64,000 nt of DNA. Source: Setophaga petechia (Eukaryota; Chordata; Aves; Passeriformes; Parulidae). Positions 52,967-63,114 of the stretch are shown piece by piece. Position 1 is the first letter of the stretch; every line of letters starts with the position of its first letter. The stretch is from NCBI GenBank assembly GCA_024362935.1, contig JANCRA010000014.1, forward strand, positions 11,897,258 through 11,961,257, in the 5' to 3' direction. Under the pieces are notes generated by a model. It did not search any database. It was not told the origin of the DNA and was given only the letters and a program-made list of their open reading frames with translations. The position numbers and the translations under genes are program-made.

Positions 52967-52985
52967 GCTGACAAAATTTGTCAGC
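52967..52985. promoter_or_regulatory. 19-bp palindrome of inverted TALE-type sites
   Basis: The 9-bp arm gctgacaaa and its exact reverse complement flank a single central base. Each arm holds a TGACA core of the MEIS/PREP/TGIF class, so the site could bind a symmetric TALE homeodomain dimer. The palindrome is certain; factor binding is inferred. Confidence 0.5.
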
Positions 52986-52989
52986 TTCC

Positions 52990-53340
52990 CATGAAATAGT
53001 TCTGTCAGTTTAGTCAGGGTGCCGGCTAATATTAACATATAAATGAAGTCTCTCCCCCTCACCCCTTAATAGATGCAGAGAAAATATAAACACACACACA
53101 AAAAACCCCTCTGTGCTTAAATCAAACAAGCTTCTTTTCTCAGCTCTAGCCCATGTCCCTGGAAATCCTGTGAGTCGTGGAGCTAAAGGGAGGGGGGAGG
53201 GAAGCAGAATTTGCACAAAACTACTTTTAAGCCATAAAGCAGCAAAGCCCCACTCCCCGCTGATAGCAACAGGAGATTGATTACGCCTGCAAAAGTACAA
53301 ATGGTTGCCTGAATGCAAGTGGCAGACCTCCAAAGCAGTG
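52990..53340. promoter_or_regulatory. CNE-like segment H (candidate enhancer)
   Basis: It starts with a CpG-containing TAATATTA stretch (53022-53035). It holds a short (CA)5 run (53091-53100), a G-rich tract near 53190-53200 and a CNE-like tail (53225-53320) with ttaagccataaagc and attgattacgcc. A 107-codon minus-strand frame (53010-53333) is present, but it is unrecognised and crosses simple sequence. Confidence 0.33.
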
Positions 53341-53380
53341 CACTCTATGTGCTGGTTTTACATTTTATAGCGGGGGGCTT

Positions 53381-53590
53381 GGATACCGAGTGGAAGAGCA
53401 GAAAAGGGCTGTGAAGGATGGTTATCTCTGCCCGGGGTCAGGGCTGGGACTGGGATTCTGAGTGGAAGAGCAGAGCAGAGCTATGGAAGTGTTGGTTATC
53501 TCTGTCCACGGTCAGGGCTGGGACTGGGATACCGAGTGGAAAAGGGCTGTGGCAGTTTTGGTTTCTACCTCTGCCCAGGGTCAGGGCTGG
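53381..53590 (+). repeat. Three-copy GC-rich minisatellite (units of about 72, 74 and 64 bp)
   Basis: Unit starts are 53381, 53453 and 53527, each beginning ggat(acc/tct)gagtggaa and ending with gtcagggctggga-like sequence. The third unit has lost part of its front half and picked up changes in the middle. It is markedly more GC-rich than the surroundings and sits between CNE-like segments. Open frames run through it (53418-53726), but they repeat with the units and are not evidence for a gene. Confidence 0.88.
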
Positions 53591-53660
53591 AAGCGTGGGC
53601 CTGGCGCTGCCATCAGCCCCCGGAGCCCCAAGCCCAGCCCTCAGCACCTGTTTTCTGCCT
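53591..53660. other. GC-rich tail of the minisatellite patch
   Basis: C-rich sequence with two or three CpG follows directly on the third repeat unit. It is too short for a CpG island. No core promoter motif is seen. Confidence 0.4.
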
Positions 53661-53754
53661 TTCACTCTGTTTTCTCATAATCAGAATACATATTGTATTT
53701 TCCAGCTGACCTGCGAGGTGGTATAATCTAATGCTCTTTCACCCACTTAGACAA

Positions 53755-54120
53755 ATTTTGCCTTACTTTGTCAAAGGCAAATGCCTTGCATCATTCTGGC
53801 GGCGACTCTTTCAAAGCCCAGCTGTAGCCAGATTATAGAAAAGTAATTCAAACTTACGCTCATTTTAATTGTAAATGGATCTACTGAAAGTTCTCTTAAT
53901 CTTTTAGCCTGATTTAAATATAAATAAATTAATATCTCGTGATATTTGTAATCTGCAAATCAGCAATATTGGCCTTTTTTGTACTAAATTAGCCCTTGAA
54001 TGGCAACTGTGCAGCAGCTTTATGTAGTTAGTGTAGGCATCGGAGATGACTCTTCTAGCAAGTTCAATAGGCTTTGCAAAGCATAGCTTTAAATAGAAGA
54101 AATCCTTCAATCATGGTTTG
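53755..54120. promoter_or_regulatory. CNE-like segment I with TCF/LEF-type palindromes
   Basis: CTTTGTCAAAG (53766-53776) and CTTTCAAAG (53808-53816) are two small palindromes, each presenting CTTTG or TCAAAG cores of TCF/LEF type on both strands. A homeodomain-rich part follows (TTTAATTG near 53864, AAATTAAT near 53926). The ggcggcg CpG cluster at about 53798-53804 is unusual here. A candidate Wnt-responsive element by motif only. Confidence 0.4.
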
Positions 54121-54124
54121 TTCT

Positions 54125-56190
54125 TGCTTTATGAGAAACAATCAGATTATTCCTTTGTGCTGGGCTGTGACAATACTCTAAAGCATGAATGAAAACTGGA
54201 ATATATGTTCCCCCAGTGGATTACACCAGCTTTCTTGATCATTGGGCTAACATGAAAAATAGATTTAATGTGTAAAATATCTGTCACTGAAGGGAATATT
54301 AAGAAAATTACTTGGAAGCAGTTTGGAGAACTTCAGAAGCAATGAGTTAATGACAAAGCACAGCATTTGTTAAGAAGTTCAAGGCAGATATTTCCTAAAG
54401 AGTTCCATGCAAGTAGCTAAGCTCCCTGCTTCATGAATTCAGAAGACGTCATACAGAATTGAGTTCAACAAAAGTAAAATATTTTCTAAAATACTGCATC
54501 AGTTGCCCAGAATGTGGAGCTAAAGAAGCATAATCTAAAGAGTTCCACTGGTACATCTTGCCCTGAGTTAATGCAGTATTTGTGCTCCTACCTTTGATCT
54601 GAACTTTCAGAAAAAAATAACCAGGAGGCACAATATTAAGCATTGTTGGCAATAAGAAAGAGTTCACAATAATAATTTTTTTAAAAAATAAATCTTCTGG
54701 TCAAGTCTGCTTAGAATTCTGATTTCAGAATCTTTGTGGATTTTCTGGATTTCATTTCCAGCTCAGTAAAGTTTGCCTTCATTGAATCCTGCTCCCTCCT
54801 GTGACCTGATTCTGCTGGAGAATGTGAGATGGGGAAAGGCTGGGGGATCTCACTGCCCACCATGCTGTGCGTGGATGATTTTGTACACATTAAAGGAGTA
54901 GTCTTTCTCCCAGGGAGTTTACAGTCTGGAACAGCTTTTAATTATCTACTATAGCATCAATTCATCCAAACTTAGATATTTTAAAGTTTAAGTTCATCCA
55001 GCTCTAGAGCCTCTTGCATTCTGGCTTCTGTTAAGAGCATCAAGTCTGAAACTTCCTAGATACCTTTAAATAGTTAAAGGAGTAATATTGGCAGAAAGAA
55101 GTCAGTCTTCTGCTGAACAGCTGTCTTTCAGGCCAGTGCTATCCAGAACTCATGTAAAGTTTCCAGGAGTCAGCAAGACACACTTGGCCATATGCTTTGA
55201 AACCTCAATTTACTGTGTATGACTTTTTTTCATGTTTGTTTCTGATCACACTCCTTTATTTTGGACCTGCACGCCTTGTCAGGTGTTTAGTTCCTCTAAG
55301 AAAAAGAAGCCCTGCCCAAAGGCCAGGGTGTGGAGCTTTCTCCACTGCAGCAGTCGCCCAGCTTGTGAACTTGCCTTGGAAAGGGAGCGGGTGCTGCTCA
55401 TAATGGAGCCCTTCATACCTCGAGAGAGCAGCCACAGCTGCCTCACACTCCAGTGCACACAAACAAAACACCTGCTTCAACCAGAAAAACCAGTAATCAC
55501 TGAGACTGGATACGTGGTGGATGGTGTTCAGACTTTCTTTTTTCTTTGGAAATGCTATAACTTATTTTTCAGCATTGTGGTAATTTTTAAAAAATTGTGT
55601 AGTTTTTTTCATAGAACCATTTTTTTCTTCTCTTTTTGAGATATGCTAAAAAGTACCACTAATATTTTCCTTTTTGTCATTAGTAAAGACAAACCTCCTT
55701 TAGTTTGGTTTGGATAAGTGTCCTGCAAACCTGGCTACCCAGATTTTAGACTGACTTCAAACTGTATCACTTTAACTTCAGTACAAGCAGCCTTTCATTC
55801 TTACCTATCCTTTTTCCAGGTATTGGACAGGTGCTGAATTCTGCTTAATTAGGTATTTTTCTCTTGCATGTTGTTGATATATGGATAGATGTAGATATAT
55901 TTCTTTCAAGCAGTAACAGCATTTCATCGGTGGAATTGATGGGTGCAACATCAGGGATCTTTGTAAGGCAAATGACATTTTGACATTCTAATTTTAGCTA
56001 TCCCTTTCAATGTATCTGACTGAAATGGCTCTCCAGGAATGGCAGAAAGATAAGTAACTCCACTGAAAATAAGTATATAACACTGATTAAAAGATTATGA
56101 ACTTACATCTCAAGATTACCAATAAGATTCTGTAACTTCTCACTTTGTGTTTTGCTCAGATTCATCCTCATTTCTGACAGATTTCCCTTG
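54125..56190. other. Unannotated AT-rich stretch
   Basis: No gene is visible. The plus-strand frame at 55232-55639 (135 codons) is low-complexity at its end and is opposed by a minus-strand frame. T-rich runs occur at about 55530-55640. Confidence 0.5.
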
Positions 56191-56194
56191 GTTT

Positions 56195-56375
56195 CAGCTG
56201 AAATGCCCATCAGTGCAGGGAAGCTCTCCATAATGGCTGTTGTCAAATGGCAGCTGTTATCATTTGCACTTTGTTATACAAATTTATCATCTCCATCAGT
56301 TCATAATAAGCCTGACTGATGCCATAAAACCCTCTAATGCCAGCAACAATAATTGTCATTCTACTTGGATGTTGT
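56195..56375. promoter_or_regulatory. CNE-like segment J (candidate enhancer)
   Basis: The motifs are a CAGCTG E-box (56251-56256), CCATAAA of posterior HOX/CDX type (56322-56328) and an inverted SOX pair ACAAT-A-ATTGT (56346-56356). The sequence is non-repetitive and stop-rich in all frames. By texture it is one of the best CNE candidates in the window. Confidence 0.42.
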
Positions 56376-56379
56376 AGAA

Positions 56380-56985
56380 AAGAGATTAAGGATTTAATGT
56401 TTACATTTTAAATGAAATAGTCTCTCACCATTATGGGTGGTCTCCTTCAGTTACAGTACAGTAACACTGCCCAACACTACTGCCTGAACTAAGCATGAAA
56501 AAAAAAAATCCTCAGTGCTGTCAGCCTTTAAATGTTCTAAGTTGAATATGCACATAGAGCATACATTAATCAAAATAAATTTCAACTTCCCTTTTTTGTT
56601 TTCAGTTTTGCCCCAAATTTTATTGAACTGGCTAACTCTCTGTAATAAGCATAACTATTTTATTTAACCAGGGGAAATGAGTGGGAACAAGTTCCGACTG
56701 ACAATGGCTCTCTGCTGGAACCCAGAGAAGCAAATGCAAGCAATGCAGTAAGGAAGATCAAACTTGTTACACTGCTGATATTCTAAGAGTTTGAACTCGG
56801 ACTCCCTGCTGACCTCAATTTTACAATGATAATCATTTCCTAAAATGTCTTCATTTTGTAAATGAAGCTGTACCTCCCTCTGAAGCAGGGGTTTGCAAAG
56901 ATTAAATCATTTACATTTCAAAGGCTTCATTTTTTTGCCAGTGTGAGAAATACTCAAGCAGGAAAATGAGTGCTCCTTTTAATTT
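56380..56985. other. Unannotated AT-rich stretch
   Basis: No supported feature apart from an A9-10 run near 56498. Confidence 0.5.
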
Positions 56986-56989
56986 TTGA

Positions 56990-57330
56990 AAGCTGGGAGA
57001 GCATTCATAGTGAAAATAATCACAGCCTATTACAGCAGCCTTGCTTGCCCATTCCCACTTCAAAAGGATGAGCCTATCTTTTCCCCGCCCAGCAGTGAAT
57101 GAGCGCTTAAAGGAGTGATGGCTTATTAATACTATGACTCAGCCACTTCTCGATAAGGAGGACAATGAGGGGTCAAAGCTTGAGCATCCCTTACAGGAAT
57201 TAATGAGAGCATGTTGCTGGTAATTTGGTCTTTTGGAGATTACATTTAAATTAAAAGGTTCTTATGTCAGGCTTAATGGTGAGACTGGTGTTGTCACTAT
57301 TTGAAATCCAGAGACTGCATTTTTGTCCTT
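56990..57330. promoter_or_regulatory. CNE-like segment K with AP-1/MARE-type site
   Basis: TGACTCAGC (57135-57143) is a perfect AP-1 core with the GC extension used by MAF/NRF2 partners. TTATTAAT (57123-57130) lies just upstream. Rare CpGs occur at about 57085, 57102 and 57152. The segment is non-repetitive and has no long frame. Candidate enhancer by texture and motif. Confidence 0.4.
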
Positions 57331-57339
57331 TCTACCTGT

Positions 57340-58920
57340 GTAATTTCATTGGCTTCATCAAAGTTACCTTGGGAGCTGGATACCATTTAAAGAACAAAAT
57401 CAAAGAAACTGACGAAACAAAACCTTAAGGAAGTTCTCCAGAAGTAACCCCCCAAAATTCCACACGTTTATTTGGGCCTAGTGTAGTTTCAGTGTCAGGA
57501 TATATAATTACAAAAACAATTAAATGCACATATCTGAGATGTGTTGCATTAACATTTTTGCATAAGACCTGGAACCAATTCATTGCCAAACAATGTTTAC
57601 TCTGAAATTGCATGAAAAACAATTTACCAGGCAGTGTTTGTGCAGATGTGGGGGCCTCTTCTTTGGTTCCTCATCCTTCTTTCCATTAAAGACTTAGCAC
57701 CTGGGATGTCTGGTTTTATTCTTAACTTTTATTTTTATATTTTGTAATTGATATTGAAACTGTTGTTTACAAAGTCATGAAGCACAATGGTGGGATCAAA
57801 GCTGCTTAAAGGAATTAAATTGCTTATATTGTTGTGTGTTATTAACTTAAGCAAAAAAAAAAAAAATCCAACCTACAGCTTTTCTATTATCTGTTTCTTG
57901 AAGTTATGAAAATACTGCATTTAGCATCTTTTCTGACTTGAAACTGATGCAAAGATGGATTCTAGGTGAGATTACAAATGTAAACCAGCATTCGTTGTGC
58001 TAATTAGTGCATTGTGTGCTAACTAATGCACATTGCATTTTCAAGGAACTTTGAAAAGGTGGGAATCAACTATTTATAAACATTTCAGATGTAATTCTAA
58101 GGGGAACTAACAATTCAGCTGTTTTCTCATTGTGCAATGGTATTTAAAATGTAGAAAATGTAACATAATATAAAAATAAGGAAAACATAAACATGAGAAT
58201 TTTTGTGGTCTTGATATGGGTTTTTTCAGATGTATCTATAGAAGTCATATAATAATTTTCCTTTTTTTTTCTTTTCATCTATAGTGAGATGATCTTATTA
58301 TATCTGATGGAGAATTACAAATCCTAAAATATGTAAAACTGATACCATGCTGTAAGAAAAGCAAATATGATTGTTCTTAGATTAGTTGAAAAACTTATGA
58401 AGTATTAATGGAAAAATATTCACCTGCAATACCAATCCACAGTTAAGATTATCAGTTCCATGCAAAAAATATTTAGACTTGCCCTGGAAAATAAAAGAAC
58501 AGGTTCTAGTGCAGCTATACAAAATGTTGAATACAGTCACAATGACTCTTCCTTATCAGGTATTAGTTCAACTCATGTGTGATTCTTGGGGAAATAAAAT
58601 GTCATTTTGAGCAACAGCATCACCAGATTAGGAGCTCAGAAGGTGGAGGGAGGCCAAGTCCTTATGGTAGTACCATGAGAACAAATGACACAATGGGAAA
58701 GACAAGGGACTCCCCCTTGTCTTTAAAGATGCCTAAAAAAAATTTTAAAAAATGTGTACTCCAAATGAGCTCTTTTTGTACCTCGTTCCCCCATTTTTTA
58801 TTAAAACAGAGTTTTTGGGGTGGCTGAGATTGTTTCTATTTTGCCAGGCTGAGAAGATCCCTTGATTTTGTGGTCAGCCTTTGCTGACATCTGTGGGATG
58901 TTCAAAATGCCCTTGTTGGG
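57340..58920. other. Unannotated AT-rich stretch
   Basis: No gene is visible. It holds an A14 run (57853-57866), a pair of near-direct tgctaa(t/c)ta(g/a)tgca motifs (58000-58032) and a hairpin at 58698-58724. Confidence 0.5.
58698..58724. other. Hairpin: perfect 11-bp stem, 5-nt loop
   Basis: The arm aaagacaaggg (58698-58708) is the exact reverse complement of 58714-58724, with loop actcc. There is no T-run or RNA gene context. In a vertebrate this is not a transcription terminator. Confidence 0.6.
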
Positions 58921-58929
58921 TGATTACAG

Positions 58930-59260
58930 GGACTGTGTAAGTCACTTTGCAGAGCACCTCTGTGCCTACCAGGCCCTTAAGGAATCAGAAGCCTCCCAGA
59001 TCCTTTATCATGACCCTTGCTGGGGCCCCGGTGGTTGTTTGTCCTTTATTTGGCCAGTTAACCATTGATTGCTCTGAGCCTACTCATGATGCAGTAGCCT
59101 TGTGCATATTGCTCTTGCCAGAGGCGATGAAACTCGTCCCATTTGGAAATATAGAATGTGACTACTCCTTAATCAGGAGAATATTTCACGGCTTGGAGTC
59201 TGAAACTGCCTCTCTTTGCTGTTCAATAACTTTACAAAAGAGTGTGATCCAGAGCAATGA
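58930..59260. promoter_or_regulatory. CNE-like segment L (candidate enhancer)
   Basis: Mixed-composition sequence with CCATTTGG (59138-59145), CTTAATCAGG (about 59168) and several CpGs (about 59026, 59124, 59134, 59189). It happens to be open for 161 codons on the plus strand (58947-59432), the longest frame in the window, but the translation shows no recognisable domain. A conserved element is at least as likely as an exon. Confidence 0.3.
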
Positions 59261-59264
59261 GGAG

Positions 59265-59425
59265 GAGTTGCAAAGAGAGGGGATGAGTGGAGAGCCCAGT
59301 TTAGCTGGTGCCAAGGAGAGGGGCTGGCAGCCCCAGCGCTGGGCACTGGGAAGCTGGAGCTGCCTGGAACTGCTGCCAGCCAGAGCCTCCCTGGGGGTGG
59401 CTGGCTTGATGCAGGGGACTCTTGT
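59265..59425. other. GC-richer patch
   Basis: Rich in ctgg/cagg words, with one CpG near 59337. The ends of long frames on both strands fall here. No family is recognised. Confidence 0.35.
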
Positions 59426-59429
59426 TTTG

Positions 59430-62400
59430 TGACTAGTGACTGACTTATTGTTCCTGAGAAGAGTGGCAACAAGCCAAGTAAAAGCCCTTTTTGTCCTTTA
59501 CTCCCAACAGGGGACTTGGTAATGGTTTGTCATGTGCCTGGGCATAATCCAGGCAAAGTCCCCATATGCAATTAAAATAGATTTTGCTACTGTATGTGTT
59601 TCTTAGGAAGTGGCACTCCAAGTTACGGGTACTGCTCATTCTTTTATTTAATGTTTTTGTCTGATTTCAATGCTTAATTTTCTTGGGGATTGTTTTTTGT
59701 CTTTTAATCAATACTCATTTTTCAGTATCAGCACTCCTTTAAATAATTCCGGTAGTTTGTACGTTACATAAAAGAGATATTATTTATAAACAGTAATATC
59801 TATGAGTAACCATCTCTCCTTAATGTAAATTCCAATATATGTCATGATCAAAAATCTCCAAAGTACAGGTTTACCATTTAATAAAAGTATTAGTAGTACT
59901 TAAATCTCACAAATATATTATATCCCTTTGAACTGTACTCAGTAGTCTGTCATCATTGTTTTTTATGTCCTCATAGCCTTACTTAGACTTTTACTTGCAA
60001 TTTTAAAGATTATTATTATTATTAATTTTTAACATACTTGAATGTAACAGACCTAATGGTACTAGAAAATCAATCTTGGTTGTTTCTCGTAGCTGTTGTG
60101 CAGTTTTATGCCGTTTTCCCCAGTTTGAATACTGTGGACTATAGCTATCTTAGATGATCATGATAGATACGTGGCAGGCAGAGTCTCACAATTATTCACA
60201 TTGAGTTGTAGTTCTCCAGTAGATTTTTCTATGAAATTCAGTGGAACATTACGGGAAACAAGGGGCTGGGCAGTGCACTTTAGCTACCTTTTCTCATGAC
60301 AAATCTATGCTTTGTAAGGCAATAGTAAGAATCATTTGAGAAAAAAACACTTTTGACAAAGAATATAATCTCATTAAAAACAGAAAGGCTCATACAACAC
60401 ACTTAAGTTATAAAAATAGAACTTTTTGAGGAAAAACAACAATAATTGCATCCAGATTATGGTGATTGGTCTAATGGAGCTGCTTCTGCACTAGCATATG
60501 AAATGTTGGGATTATGCCCTCCTATGTGAAAGCACATTTTGAATTTCAGCTCCAATAAATATTGCTACAGTACCATAGAAATATTTCTGCAATAATTCTA
60601 TGTTATCTCTGTGTAACCAGAAATTCTACATTAAAATCTTAATAGGAGTAGTTGAGCAAATTGATACAGAAGATGTCTAGGAGGGGGTTAGAATATTCAC
60701 TGAGAATCTGCAAGGCAGGAGGATGCTGCCACATCTCTATGACTGATTAAGACCTATTAGACACTTGGTTTTTTCATCAAAACCTTAAACCATTCCCTTT
60801 TCTCTTGTGCAGGTGTAAGGGCAGAACTGATTGGATGTGAGACACAGTGGGTAACAGGAAAGTGGCACTCAATTCTGCCTTTTAAAGAGTATCCCAGTTG
60901 TAAGTATCCTCAGTAATAATTTATTTCTTGTATTTTTGATAGGTCAAGTGGCCTTTCTGTGTAATGCCATTGCTATGCACCTGATGCAAGGTAGTGCAGG
61001 AGTTCTCTTACTCTGTGGGAGGAACACTCTGGATCTTATCCAGATTGCTTAACAAAACACTTTCATTAATGAAACAGGGCTGGCCATTACAAAGTCAGCT
61101 GTATTCGTGTGTTAATTACTGTAGCTCTCAAATTCTTGATGTTTATTCAGGACTGGCTCTTTCCTAATATTAGAAGTAGCATAGGTCCCAAAAGCATGTC
61201 TTAGCATTTCTCTTATGAGTAACTGAAACACTCAAACACTTTCTGTTTATTTAGTTTTATATCTTGGAGGTCCTGATTCCCCAGCTGAAATATTTAGCAG
61301 GGAAACATCTGGGAGTGGTTTATTGATGAAATGTGTAGAGTCCAGAAGGCAGTGCCAGATTCAGTGGGGATCCCAGTCTGACCTGGGGCTCTCTAAAAGT
61401 GCCCCATGAAGTGCTCTGAGAGCAAGGCCCAGCACAAAGTGGAATAATTTAGGCCCATTTGCCTATGTAAAATTCCTGCATAAATGATCATATTTCTCTT
61501 GGTGCAAAGAGAAATGTGACATACTCTCAGTTGTCATCTGATAGTGAACCATCTTCTGGAACACACACCAGTCTGATTGTGGGACATTTAGTCCAGGTGG
61601 AATTTCTCCAACTAGCTGGAGTTAAAATGTTGCCAGGGTTGTGTCCTGTATGTAAAAAGAGGTCCTGCTGGAGACTTTATTTTCAAAAATTTATTTTTAT
61701 TTTTAAACAAATGGCATTTCTGAGAAATTGTGTAAAATGTTTCAAGATAAAAGAATGTTAAATATAGCTAGAAATAAGAGAGCCATATGTTTTGAAACCA
61801 TGCACTTAACCCTGGAACTCAACAAGATTTCACATTTTAAATAAAAAATTTAACTTCCTGGAAAGATAAAGTTCATTCATCTTGAGGGTAGCCTAGAAAA
61901 AAAATAGAGAAATGTGATCCATGAAGAAGCCCTTCACTAAGATAAGTATCTTTGACATTTGGGAAAAGAAATAATATAATGTGTAAAAATAAAATGGGTC
62001 ATATCCATTCCTAGAAAAACTCTGTTGTTATAGTTGTACATCAAAGTAGGAGTAGGGTTATTTTCTGAGTGGTTTTTTTGGCTAACAAGTACAGTATCTT
62101 ACAAAACCATTGCCAGAAACATAAAATCTTTGTTCAATGGGAAAGAAATGCACCAATTTAGCACTCCTATTTGAAACATTATGCAGAACAAAGGCTGTTC
62201 TAAGTTCAATGCAAGTGTTACGTAAATATACTATTAAAAGTTTGGTCTAATAGAAAAAATTTATCTGGTTGGTTCTAAATCATATTGATAAATGTCAACA
62301 TTTGTGTTTAACACAATATACACATTTGTGCAACCATCATCTCTGTTCAATGGAATTGATTTTATTGCTTGCACAAACCAGGATGAGCTTTCATCCTGGA

Positions 62401-62840
62401 AAATGTTTTCCAGTAACACAAGGGCAGATCAGGAAATGTGTAAAGTGGATCAGTGCCCAAAATACTAAGTTATACATCTATTCTTGGAAAAACATGAGGG
62501 CATGTTGTCTTCAAAAGAAAGGCATAAATTACAGAACATGAAGTTCGTTTGGACCAGCCTGTTGAGCTACACCATCAGTGCAAATCCTCAGTGTCACACT
62601 GCACCATGAAGGGTGTATTTTGAAGGTAGCTGCCTGGACATGCACATGATGGGGGCAGTGAGTGCCAGTGGAACAGAGTTGCCATCTTCCCCAGGGATTT
62701 TGCTGATTTCCACAGGGGGCTCCATGAATGCTCTCTGTGTCAGCACAAGAGAATGTTTAATCTTCACTGGAGTTGGCTTTTTTCCAGCAGGCATTCAGGT
62801 TCTTGCCATTTTGCAATGCATTTGAAAATGCTCTCTAGGC
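59430..62840. other. Unannotated AT-rich stretch
   Basis: No gene is visible. A (TTA)5-like run lies at 60010-60024. The rest is ordinary AT-rich sequence. Confidence 0.5.
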
Positions 62841-62849
62841 TGAAATCCT

Positions 62850-63110
62850 ACAGGTGTCATTGGCTGTGCCCAAATTTCCCAGCAGGTGCCCCTTGAGGCC
62901 CTGGTCCATGGCCCCACCACTGCTCTGCCTTGCTCACCTCTTTAGGGCACTCCAGATGTGTGTGCAGCCTTCCCAGACCCTGAGAGATGCATTTGGTGTC
63001 CAGCCCTTCAGCTGTACCCAGTAAAACCTGCTGAGTTTACATTCCTTTTCCAGGGATGCCCACAGCTGAGCTGTTGACACGCTGACAGTGCCTGCACACA
63101 AACTACTCTG
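62850..63110. other. GC-richer patch without CpG island
   Basis: C-rich with very rare CpG. It has no open frame of note and no recognised repeat. Confidence 0.35.
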
Positions 63111-63114
63111 AGGT

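Noticed and set aside
53560..53660. Possible CpG island promoter
   Set aside because: Far too short, with only a few CpGs, and it belongs to the minisatellite patch.
53418..53726. Overlapping frames of 102 and 72 codons
   Set aside because: They run through the minisatellite, so their openness reflects the repeated unit.
55232..55639. 135-codon plus-strand frame
   Set aside because: Ends in low-complexity phenylalanine-rich sequence from a T-rich tract. It is opposed by a minus-strand frame and has no family.
62541..62590. gaccagcctgttgagct as a CR1-like fragment
   Set aside because: Only a short resemblance. No flanking CR1 sequence or terminal 8-bp repeats follow.
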